DNA of 64,000 nt from Pseudomonas gingeri (lineage in GTDB: Bacteria; Pseudomonadota; Gammaproteobacteria; Pseudomonadales; Pseudomonadaceae), in contig NZ_JACAOS010000003.1 of assembly GCF_013386165.1 (NCBI RefSeq), positions 910,343 to 974,342 of the forward strand. The letters run 5' to 3'. Positions 33,853-41,142 of this stretch are shown here, piece after piece (the stretch's first letter is position 1; each line of letters starts with the position of its first letter). Position numbers and translations under genes: made by a program. A model generated the notes under the pieces. The model ran no database searches. It was given only the letters and a program-made list of their open reading frames with translations, and was not told the DNA's origin.

Positions 33853-34233
33853 ATGGCAAACCACGACATCACCTTCCTTCCCGATCCCGACGCGGACTCC
33901 ATCTCCTCCGACGTTGCCGGTTTCGGCGGCATGCTGGTCTCGACCCAGATCCCGACCCACGCCGACGGCAGCCTGGAATTGGGCGATATCACCCGGCAAA
34001 GTGAGTGCACCCTGCAAGCACTCAAAGTGGCCCTGGAACGCGCCGGCAGTTCCATGGACCGGGTTCTGCACCTGACCATCTACCTCACCGACATTGCCGA
34101 CCGTCCGGCTTTCAACGAAGTCTACAAACGCTTTTTCGCCAAGCCCTGGCCGGTGCGCGCCGCCGTTGGCGTAGCGGCCCTGGCGGTCGAAGGCATGCGC
34201 GTGGAAGTGACAGCGATGGCGGCCAAAGGCTAA
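33853..34233 (+). CDS. RidA-family enamine/imine deaminase
   Basis: A 126-residue protein of the RidA/YjgF/UK114 family. The order GDITRQSECTLQALKVALER, MDRVLHLTIYLTDIADRPAF, NEVYKRFFAKPWPVRAAVGV and EVTAMAA is characteristic, including the Arg in PVRAAVGV that binds the substrate carboxylate. RidA hydrolyses reactive 2-aminoacrylate and related enamines; side branches have other substrates. I start at ATG 33853 by family length; earlier in-frame ATGs exist and none has a good ribosome site. The next gene, rlhA, is on the same strand. Confidence 0.85.
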   Translation: MANHDITFLPDPDADSISSDVAGFGGMLVSTQIPTHADGSLELGDITRQSECTLQALKVALERAGSSMDRVLHLTIYLTDIADRPAFNEVYKRFFAKPWPVRAAVGVAALAVEGMRVEVTAMAAKG

Positions 34234-34357
34234 GTCCGGCGCTCTGGCTGGCGGCCCGGCCCAGCGAGTGGCCGCCACTGGCAAGTACACGGGTGTCGCC
34301 CAGGCGTTTCGCGGCTACAATGCGTGCCTTGACCGTGACAAGCCAGACTAAAAAAAC

Positions 34358-36358
34358 ATGTCCTTACCCAAGCATCACCTGGAATTGCTCAGCCCTGCCC
34401 GCGATGTCGCCATCGCCCGCGAGGCCATTCTGCATGGCGCCGACGCCGTGTACATCGGCGGCCCGAGCTTCGGCGCCCGCCACAACGCCAGCAACGAAGT
34501 GAGCGATATCGCCGAGTTGGTGGAGTTCGCCCGTCGTTACCATGCCCGGGTGTTCACCACGATCAATACGATCCTGCACGACAATGAGCTGGAGCCGGCC
34601 CGCAAGCTGATCCACCAGCTCTACGATGCCGGCGTCGACGCGCTGATCGTCCAGGACCTCGGCGTGATGGAACTGGATATCCCGCCGATCGAGCTGCACG
34701 CCAGCACCCAGACCGATATCCGCACCCTGGCGCGGGCGAAGTTCCTCGATCAGGCCGGTTTCTCCCAGTTGGTACTGGCCCGTGAGCTGAACCTGCAGGA
34801 AATCCGCGCCATCGCCGACGAGACCGAGGCGGCCGTCGAGTTCTTCATCCACGGCGCTCTGTGTGTCGCGTTCTCCGGTCAGTGCAACATTTCCCACGCA
34901 CAGAATGGCCGTAGCGCCAACCGTGGCGACTGCTCCCAGGCCTGCCGCCTGCCCTACACCCTGAAAGATGACCAGGGTCGTGTGGTTGCCTTTGAAAAAC
35001 ACCTGCTGTCCATGAAGGACAACAACCAGAGCGCCAACATTCGCGCCCTGGTCGAGGCCGGTGTGCGCTCGTTCAAGATCGAGGGCCGCTACAAGGACAT
35101 GGGCTATGTGAAGAACATCACGGCCTACTACCGTCAGCGCCTGGACGATGTCCTCGAAGATCGCCCGGACCTGGCTCGCGCTTCCAGCGGTCGTACCGTG
35201 CACTTCTTCCTGCCCGATCCGGAAAAGACCTTTCATCGCGGCAGCACCGACTATTTTGTCAGCGACCGCAAGATCGACATTGGCGCCTTCGACACGCCAA
35301 CCTTCACCGGCTTGCCGGTGGGTACGGTCGAGAAAGTCGGCAAGCGCGACATGCAGGTGGTGACCCATGAGCCGCTGTCCAATGGCGACGGCCTCAATGT
35401 CCAGGTCAAACGCGAAGTGGTGGGTTTCCGCGCCAACATCGCCGAGGCCAAGGGTGAGTTCGAGGAAGACGGCGAGAAGCGCTATCGCTACCGCGTCGAG
35501 CCCAACGAAATGCCGGCCGGGCTGCACAACCTGCGGCCGCACCACCCGCTGAATCGCAACCTCGACCACAACTGGCAGCAGGCGTTGCTCAAGACCTCCG
35601 CCGAGCGCCGCATTGGCCTTTCCTGGGTCGCTCGTCTGCGCGAAGAGCGCCTGGAACTGACCGCCACCAGCGAAGAAGGCGTCAGCGCCAGCGTTGCCCT
35701 GGACGGTCCGTTTGGCTTGGCCAACAAACCGGAACAGGCCCTGGAACAACTGCAGGATCTGCTTGGCCAGTTGGGTACCACCCAGTATCACGCCACGGAT
35801 ATCAAGCTGGATGCGCCACAGGCGTATTTCATCCCCAATTCGCAGCTCAAGAGCATGCGTCGTGAAGTGATCGAGACGCTGACCACAGCGCGCATTGCGG
35901 CCCACCCACGGGGCGGTCGCAAGGCCGAGACGACACCGCCGCCGGTGTACCCGGAGTCGCATCTGTCGTTCCTGGCCAACGTCTACAACCAGAAGGCCCG
36001 CGACTTCTATCACCGTCACGGCGTCAAGCTGATCGATGCGGCCTTCGAGGCGCACGAGGAGACCGGCGAAGTGCCGGTGATGATCACCAAGCATTGCCTG
36101 CGTTTCTCCTTCAACCTCTGCCCCAAGCAGGCCAAGGGTGTGACGGGCGTACGGACCAAGGTCGCACCGATGCAACTGATACACGGTGACGAAGTGCTGA
36201 CGCTGAAGTTCGATTGCAAGCCTTGCGAGATGCACGTGGTCGGCAAGATCAAGGGCCACATTCTTGACCTGCCGCTACCGGGCAGCGGCGTGCAACAGGT
36301 CGTTGGCCATATCAGCCCTGAAGATCTGTTGAAGACGATTCATCGGGCACCACACTGA
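34358..36358 (+). CDS. rlhA: 23S rRNA C2501 hydroxylase (peptidase U32 family)
   Basis: A 666-residue U32 family protein that matches E. coli RlhA (formerly YdcP) nearly end to end, in length and in long blocks: SPARDVAIAREAILHGADAV, GFGARHNASN-like residues, ELHASTQTDIRTLARAKFLD, and NGRSANRGDCSQACRLPYTL. RlhA makes 5-hydroxycytidine at position 2501 of 23S rRNA, using prephenate-dependent chemistry; the four Cys around CVAFSGQC and CSQAC are proposed Fe-S ligands. The shorter tRNA hydroxylase TrhP (YegQ) is about 450 residues, so RlhA fits better. A strong terminator follows. Confidence 0.9.
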   Translation: MSLPKHHLELLSPARDVAIAREAILHGADAVYIGGPSFGARHNASNEVSDIAELVEFARRYHARVFTTINTILHDNELEPARKLIHQLYDAGVDALIVQDLGVMELDIPPIELHASTQTDIRTLARAKFLDQAGFSQLVLARELNLQEIRAIADETEAAVEFFIHGALCVAFSGQCNISHAQNGRSANRGDCSQACRLPYTLKDDQGRVVAFEKHLLSMKDNNQSANIRALVEAGVRSFKIEGRYKDMGYVKNITAYYRQRLDDVLEDRPDLARASSGRTVHFFLPDPEKTFHRGSTDYFVSDRKIDIGAFDTPTFTGLPVGTVEKVGKRDMQVVTHEPLSNGDGLNVQVKREVVGFRANIAEAKGEFEEDGEKRYRYRVEPNEMPAGLHNLRPHHPLNRNLDHNWQQALLKTSAERRIGLSWVARLREERLELTATSEEGVSASVALDGPFGLANKPEQALEQLQDLLGQLGTTQYHATDIKLDAPQAYFIPNSQLKSMRREVIETLTTARIAAHPRGGRKAETTPPPVYPESHLSFLANVYNQKARDFYHRHGVKLIDAAFEAHEETGEVPVMITKHCLRFSFNLCPKQAKGVTGVRTKVAPMQLIHGDEVLTLKFDCKPCEMHVVGKIKGHILDLPLPGSGVQQVVGHISPEDLLKTIHRAPH

Positions 36359-36364
36359 GTGATG

Positions 36365-36389
36365 AACGGGGAGCACTGCTCCCCGTTTT
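36365..36389 (+). terminator. Rho-independent terminator of rlhA
   Basis: AACGGGGAGC at 36365-36374 pairs with GCTCCCCGTT at 36378-36387 over loop ACT; TTTT spans the end of the stem (36386-36389). It starts seven bases after the rlhA stop. Confidence 0.88.
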
Positions 36390-36634
36390 CACCTGTTTAC
36401 GCCATGCAATACAGCATCAGTCCTGATGCGTTCTTGAATACACCTTCATACGGTGCCTAAGCGTACGTCCCCTTGGGAAAAGTCCGACTACCTCTTCCAA
36501 CTGGTTTAGCCGAGTATGCGAACTGGATCGCTGTTGTTCACAGCACTCGGCCAGGAAGGCTACGTTGGCGGCTACCCCCTTGGGGCTGCCGTCAGAGAAT
36601 GCCTCCAGGTCGCGGGTCAATTGCAGGAGGCATG
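36390..36634. other. Gap upstream of the coiled-coil gene, no clear gene
   Basis: A 67-codon frame on the minus strand (36417-36620, ending RGRTLRHRMKVYSRTHQD) is the only notable thing. It lacks an ATG and a ribosome site (it would start with TTG), and I know no family for it. It lies downstream of the nuclease gene in the same direction, so it could in principle be a partner, but I do not call it. Confidence 0.3.
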
Positions 36635-37024
36635 ATGAAACTACCGCTCACCTTATATGATGCACTGACAGCTGCCACCATCCCAACCAACAGGGCCAAG
36701 GCGGTTGTAGATGCCTGGGAGGCCGATGTGGAAAATCTCGCGTCAAAATCTGACTTGCAACAAACCGAGACATATCTGAAAGCGTCCATCTCGGAGTTGG
36801 GCTCCGCCATCAGGGAGCAAGGCGTTGAACTGCGAGCGCTGATCAAGGAGCAAAGCGCCGAGCTGCGCGCACTGATCAAGGAACAAGGTTCCGAACTGCG
36901 CTCTTCCATTTCGGGGTTGGAGTCGCAGAACAAAATCCTGCGCTGGCAGTTCGGCCTGATTTTCATCTGCGTGGCGGTCCCAATCCTGAAAATGGGCCTT
37001 GAGCTGGTGGCCAGATCAGCCTGA
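36635..37024 (+). CDS. DUF1640-like coiled-coil protein with C-terminal membrane helix
   Basis: A 129-residue protein. After a short N-terminal part (LYDALTAATIPTNRAKAVVD) comes a coiled coil with three 11-residue repeats, IREQGVELRAL, IKEQSAELRAL and IKEQGSELRSS, then a hydrophobic helix (LIFICVAVPILKMGLEL) near the end. This layout is that of DUF1640-type proteins, known from phage-rich and Pseudomonas genomes. AGGAGG at 36625-36630 favours ATG 36635 over ATG 36632. It ends eight bases from the convergent nuclease gene. Role unknown. Confidence 0.7.
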   Translation: MKLPLTLYDALTAATIPTNRAKAVVDAWEADVENLASKSDLQQTETYLKASISELGSAIREQGVELRALIKEQSAELRALIKEQGSELRSSISGLESQNKILRWQFGLIFICVAVPILKMGLELVARSA

Positions 37025-37032
37025 TCCGCCGG

Positions 37033-38010
37033 CTACACAAACATTGCCGCGACAACATGGCCGGCGGTGAAGGCTTGCCGTTCAGCGGCTGTCCAACCGA
37101 TTGACGCATTGGCGGTATTGTTCTGAATGGCGAGTGCCGCTGCCTGCTGGGCCGCAGGTGTATTGCTCCAGGGTGCCAGGCCAAGGGGCTCCGGTGGCAA
37201 CGGCGGTGGTGGCGGTAGATGAGCCTGGGGAATGGCTTGAATCCGGGCGGATCGAGGGCGGCCCAAGCCAGCAGCCATTTGTGCAGCGGCCAAAGCGGCT
37301 GCTTGCGCATTCAGGGCCGCATTCCTGGCTGCAGTGGCAGCCAGAGCGTAAGCCGCATGAGCGGTCCGCATCCAGTGTTTTACCATCATGATCTTCCATC
37401 GATTGCGATCTATCACAGGCATCGCGCCAATGGTTTCATCGAAGAAAGTCGCAAGGCCGTGCATAGCCGCCATCAACCCGTCGATGAGCAAATCTTTGTT
37501 GGCGTTGCTGGCAACGAGATAGTTCGCAATGGATCCCGCTCCCGCACCAGAGTTACTTGCCACCGCCCAGACCCGGAAGCGGGTCGGGATGTTGGGGCTG
37601 GTCCAATGAATCAATAGGTTGTTTTGATTGAACTGAAGTTTGTTGGCCACGTAGTTGTCACCTACGACGGCATAGTCGATTTCAACCACCATCACCTGCT
37701 GCGCTCCATTGCCCAGCGCCACCTCCATGTCGCGCCATGCACCACCCCCGGAACCCTGCCAGAGCTCGTATTGCGGCACGATATTCGCGCCAATGTCGCA
37801 GCCCCCCAGTTCCAACGCCATGATATGCCCCTTGGCAAAGGGCGTTCCGGCGGTATCGAAACCCGAAAGACAGTTCGGCGGTCCTGGCCGCAGAGCTGTT
37901 GCCTGGCGATAAATCTCTCCGACCAGGTACCTCGGTCTTCCAGTGGCATCGCTGTGAATAAAGCAATTGTGATTGATCTGGTTAAGCGCGTTTCCACTGT
38001 GTATTGGCAT
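37033..38010 (-). CDS. Probable T6SS nuclease effector (His-Me finger endonuclease)
   Basis: A 325-residue protein. Residues about 40-110 hold TPFAKGHIMALELGGCDIGA, NIVPQYELWQG and GAWRDMEVALG, the pattern of DNA/RNA non-specific endonucleases (Endonuclease_NS_2): catalytic His after Gly, Asn before VPQ, and a Trp-Arg-x-x-Glu helix. The C-terminal third is alanine-rich and contains a polyproline run (HLPPPPPLPPEP). No signal peptide is present. The gene lies beside a DUF4280 spike protein and vgrG, so delivery into rivals by the T6SS is likely. I start at ATG 38010; its ribosome site is weak. An immunity gene directly downstream is not evident. Confidence 0.65.
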   Translation of the reverse strand: MPIHSGNALNQINHNCFIHSDATGRPRYLVGEIYRQATALRPGPPNCLSGFDTAGTPFAKGHIMALELGGCDIGANIVPQYELWQGSGGGAWRDMEVALGNGAQQVMVVEIDYAVVGDNYVANKLQFNQNNLLIHWTSPNIPTRFRVWAVASNSGAGAGSIANYLVASNANKDLLIDGLMAAMHGLATFFDETIGAMPVIDRNRWKIMMVKHWMRTAHAAYALAATAARNAALNAQAAALAAAQMAAGLGRPRSARIQAIPQAHLPPPPPLPPEPLGLAPWSNTPAAQQAAALAIQNNTANASIGWTAAERQAFTAGHVVAAMFV

Positions 38011-38149
38011 ACGAAGATCAAACTCCAAGAAAAAATTCCGACACCTGAAAGCTATCAGCGCCCTTCCCGGGCCGGCACTCAAGAACAGACGGTCAAGTGC
38101 ACCCATGATAAAGTCGAGGCCCTGCTCTTACAGTCAAAGGGGCTTTTAC

Positions 38150-38545
38150 ATGGGCTGTCCCCAAGTCTGCTCAGGCGCCACCCTGCAATGCACCTTCGGC
38201 CTGGCGCCCGGCGTACTCAACGTGCTGCCGCAGAACCGTACCCTGGTGTCCGGTATGCCCGCGGCCAACCTCATGGACCATATCCCGCTGGTCAACATCA
38301 TGCCGTTCGGCATGTGCCAGAGCCTGGCCAATCCCATGGTGGTCGCTGCTACGGCGGCGGCACTCGGAGTGCTGGTGCCGATGCCGTGCATTCCCGTGAC
38401 CGTCGCCCCCTGGATACCCGGCGGTGCACCTACCATGCTGCTGGGGCCGATGCCCGCGCTGGATGCCAACAGCACGCTGATGTGCAACTGGGCCGGGGTG
38501 ATCAAGATCCTCTTCCCGGGCCAGGTGCAGATGCTGATTCCCTGA
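38150..38545 (+). CDS. DUF4280 PAAR-like spike protein
   Basis: A 131-residue protein of the DUF4280 family, a PAAR-like domain that caps VgrG and attaches cargo to the T6SS spike. Blocks: GCPQVCSGATLQCTFGLAPG, PLVNIMPFGMCQSLANPMVV, PMPCIPVTVAPWIPGG and a C-terminal CNWAGVIKILFPGQ. The conserved cysteines (four or five) probably bind metal. ATG 38150 has AAAGGGG about seven bases upstream. It is divergent from the nuclease and meets the MORN_2 gene end to end with no gap, an inverted order relative to vgrG. Confidence 0.85.
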   Translation: MGCPQVCSGATLQCTFGLAPGVLNVLPQNRTLVSGMPAANLMDHIPLVNIMPFGMCQSLANPMVVAATAAALGVLVPMPCIPVTVAPWIPGGAPTMLLGPMPALDANSTLMCNWAGVIKILFPGQVQMLIP

Positions 38546-39091
38546 TCAGGCATCGGGCGGTTGCCGCCATTTCAACCACCAGGCTTTGCAACGCGCCATG
38601 GGTTTTCCCGAAGCCTCTAGCGGGCGTCCGTCCGCAGCATAGGATTGCGCACCTTCCTGAGGCTGGCCCTTGTCGTATTCAATCCGCGCCGCCAACTGGC
38701 CGTTGCCATGGAAGCGCTGGTAAAGCCCCTGCAGTTGCCCTTGCCGATAGTGTTCGCGTGAGGCCAGCGTGCCGTCGTCGAAGTAACTGAGCACCTGCCC
38801 GTGCAGCAAGCCGGCGCGGTACTGCGCCTCGCGGATCAAGGCACCTTGCGGGTTGTGGAACACTGCCTGGCCATCGAGCTTGTCCTTGAGAAAATTCAGG
38901 CGCGCCGAGGGCTGGCCGTTGGGGTGATAAATCACCATGGGGCCCTCCAGCGTTCCCTGGTTATAACTGAGCACCGCTTGTGGCCGGCCGCTCTCCGTCA
39001 CTCGAGCCGGTCCTTCCAGCTGGCCGCCGATCAGGGTGGCATTGAGTAAGCTGTCGCCGCTGACGACCTCAACCTTGGTGGTTTTGTCCAT
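38546..39091 (-). CDS. MORN_2-repeat protein, YwqK antitoxin-like
   Basis: A 181-residue protein made of repeats of about 22 residues: GTLEGPMVIYHPNGQPSARL, DKLDGQAVFHNPQGALIREA, GLLHGQVLSYFDDGTLASRE, GQLQGLYQRFHGNGQLAARI. These are MORN_2 repeats as in YwqK, described as an antitoxin or immunity protein. It begins nine bases after vgrG in the same direction. A role as immunity protein or effector adaptor for the neighbouring nuclease is plausible; that is inference from family name and position. Confidence 0.8.
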   Translation of the reverse strand: MDKTTKVEVVSGDSLLNATLIGGQLEGPARVTESGRPQAVLSYNQGTLEGPMVIYHPNGQPSARLNFLKDKLDGQAVFHNPQGALIREAQYRAGLLHGQVLSYFDDGTLASREHYRQGQLQGLYQRFHGNGQLAARIEYDKGQPQEGAQSYAADGRPLEASGKPMARCKAWWLKWRQPPDA

Positions 39092-39100
39092 GCCCCCTCC

Positions 39101-41107
39101 TCAGTTGACCTTGACCAGGCCGCCCTTGATGGTCAGCATCGCGCCACCATCCACGGTCTGCGAAGCACCACCCTTGTTCATCAGGCTGACCCCGGCGTCG
39201 TTGGTCAGTGTGGTGCCGGCCTTGTTTTCCAGGGTGGTCCCGGCTTTGTTGCTCAAGGCGGTACCGGCCTGGTTGCTCAGGGCCATACCGGCCTTGGCGC
39301 TGAGGTTGGCGTCGCTTTTCGCCGTGAAGTCACCGCCGCTTTGCAGCGTCAGAGTGCCGGTCACCTTGATGGTCAGGTTGCCGTCCACGGTCAGTTGGTA
39401 GTTGCCGCTCACCGTGTGGCTGTAGTTACCCGTGGTGGTGTGGGTCTGGTCGCCGCCGACCTTGAGTATGCGGTCACCCTTGACGTCGAGGGTGTCGCTG
39501 CCGGTCTGCAGGGTCACCGTGCGCTTGCCCTTCTCCAGGGTGACGGTTTCATCGCCTTCCTTGACCGTGCGCGTACGGGCGTTCTGCACCGTGAGGGTTT
39601 CGTCGTGGCCGACGGTGGCGGTGGTGTCGTTGAGCACATTGAACTTGAGGTCCTTCTGCGCCTGGAGGAAAACCTCCTCCGCGTCTTTCTTGTCCTCGAA
39701 GCGCAGCTCGTTGAAACCCTCGCCTCCCTTGGAGGACTGGGTCTTGATCCCGGACTGGGTCTGGTTTGCCGGCAACGCATAGGGCAGCGTGTTTTCGCCG
39801 TTGTAGATGCAGGCGGTGACCAGCGGACGGTCGGGATCTCCATCGATAAAGGTCACCACCACTTCCTGGCCGATGCGCGGAATGAACTGCATGCCGAAGC
39901 CCTTGCCGGTCCAACCCTGGGCGACGCGGACCCAGCACGAGCTGTTCTCGTTCTTTTCACCCTGGCGGTCCCAGGTGAACTGGACCTTTATCCGCCCGTA
40001 CTCGTCGGTCCAGATGTCCTCGCCGTCTTTGCCCACCACCCTGGCTGTTTGAGTATGCATGGTCGGCTTCGGGGTCAGGCGCAGCGGGCGGTAGTTGACG
40101 CTCTTGGGAATCGCCTCGAAGCGATTGCGATAGTGTTCGTGGCTGGCCTCATGGCTCACCGAGATCAGCAACCACTCGATGTTTGCGCTGCTGTCGTCAT
40201 GCCCGGTCAGGGTGAAGGTGTAGCCGGGCAGCAACCAGCGGCAATCGCTTTCACCGATCAGGCGCAACGCCTGGGTCCGCAGGGCGTCCATACGCTGTTT
40301 GCCCAGGGCATCGCCCCGCGCCTTGGCCGTATAGCCACCGGGGTGTTCATAGACAGAAAGCGGCCCCGACTCGGCCTCGGCCCGGCCGTACAGCGAAGTG
40401 GTGGGAGTGACGAACTGATAGTCGGTGGCACTGTAGACACCGGACACCGCCTGCTGGCTGATTTGCGCCGAGCGAATGCCCTGCAACTCCCGATTGCCGA
40501 TCTGCTGGCCGAGGTAGGCGATGCTCGCGCCATTCGGGCAAGCGACAAAAGCGCTGTTGCTGTCCGCCAGTATCAGGGTATGCAGCCCTTCGGCGTGACT
40601 GAAGAACCAGAAGATGCCCTCCTCCTCCAGCAACCGGCAGACAAAGGCGAAATCGGTCTCGCCGTATTGGATGCAGTATTCGCGCGGCTCGTAGCTGCCG
40701 GAAAGCTTCAACTCGTAGTCGCTGAAACCATGGGCCTTGAAGATGCTGGTGACGATGTCGCTGGTGGCCAGGTTCTGGTACACCCGGTTGTTGCTGGCCA
40801 GGGTCAGCCACCAGAGCCAGGGGCGCAATTGCAGGCTGTAGCGCTCGGCGGTGGCATCGGCCGGTAACTGGCGAATTTGTGCGCAGAGCCCGTCCACGGG
40901 ACGTTTCAGCGCATCGTTATGCAGAGTCAGGGTCACATGGGTAGCCACGGCGCTGGCCATGGTCACCGTCTCGGTACTGTAGCCGGTAACACTGAACTCC
41001 CCCAGCTGATTCAGGGACTCTTCGCCGCTCAGGGTTTCGGGAAACAACGGCGCCATGACCGCGCCGCTCAATGACAGCGTGGTGTTGGTATCAATGGGAC
41101 GTGGCAT
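39101..41107 (-). CDS. vgrG: T6SS spike protein VgrG (TssI)
   Basis: A 668-residue VgrG. The gp27-like base carries NRVYQNLATSDIVTSIFKAH and ESDCRWLLPGYTFTLTGHDD; the gp5 OB-fold part has KVQFTWDRQGEKNENSSCWV, RVAQGWTGKGFGMQFIPRIG and GDPDRPLVTACIYNGENTLP. The needle part follows, then a C-terminal run of five 8-residue repeats (residues about 606-645). No extra enzymatic domain is fused, so effectors must ride on the spike, as the DUF4280 neighbour suggests. It is the last core gene of the tssB-to-vgrG operon. Confidence 0.95.
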   Translation of the reverse strand: MPRPIDTNTTLSLSGAVMAPLFPETLSGEESLNQLGEFSVTGYSTETVTMASAVATHVTLTLHNDALKRPVDGLCAQIRQLPADATAERYSLQLRPWLWWLTLASNNRVYQNLATSDIVTSIFKAHGFSDYELKLSGSYEPREYCIQYGETDFAFVCRLLEEEGIFWFFSHAEGLHTLILADSNSAFVACPNGASIAYLGQQIGNRELQGIRSAQISQQAVSGVYSATDYQFVTPTTSLYGRAEAESGPLSVYEHPGGYTAKARGDALGKQRMDALRTQALRLIGESDCRWLLPGYTFTLTGHDDSSANIEWLLISVSHEASHEHYRNRFEAIPKSVNYRPLRLTPKPTMHTQTARVVGKDGEDIWTDEYGRIKVQFTWDRQGEKNENSSCWVRVAQGWTGKGFGMQFIPRIGQEVVVTFIDGDPDRPLVTACIYNGENTLPYALPANQTQSGIKTQSSKGGEGFNELRFEDKKDAEEVFLQAQKDLKFNVLNDTTATVGHDETLTVQNARTRTVKEGDETVTLEKGKRTVTLQTGSDTLDVKGDRILKVGGDQTHTTTGNYSHTVSGNYQLTVDGNLTIKVTGTLTLQSGGDFTAKSDANLSAKAGMALSNQAGTALSNKAGTTLENKAGTTLTNDAGVSLMNKGGASQTVDGGAMLTIKGGLVKVN
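39173..39292 (-). repeat. Five 8-residue repeats in the VgrG tail
   Basis: The code reads AGMALSNQ, AGTALSNK, AGTTLENK, AGTTLTND, AGVSLMNK. A period of eight residues fits one turn of the triple-stranded beta-helix needle. The copies differ in both protein and DNA, so this is not a recent expansion. Confidence 0.8.
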
Positions 41108-41142
41108 GGTGTTCCTTGAAGATCATCTTTGACTACCTGTAT

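Noticed and set aside
34364..36259. 631-codon open frame antisense to rlhA
   Set aside because: It mirrors a highly conserved gene; high-GC codon use opens the opposite frame. No ribosome site and no family.
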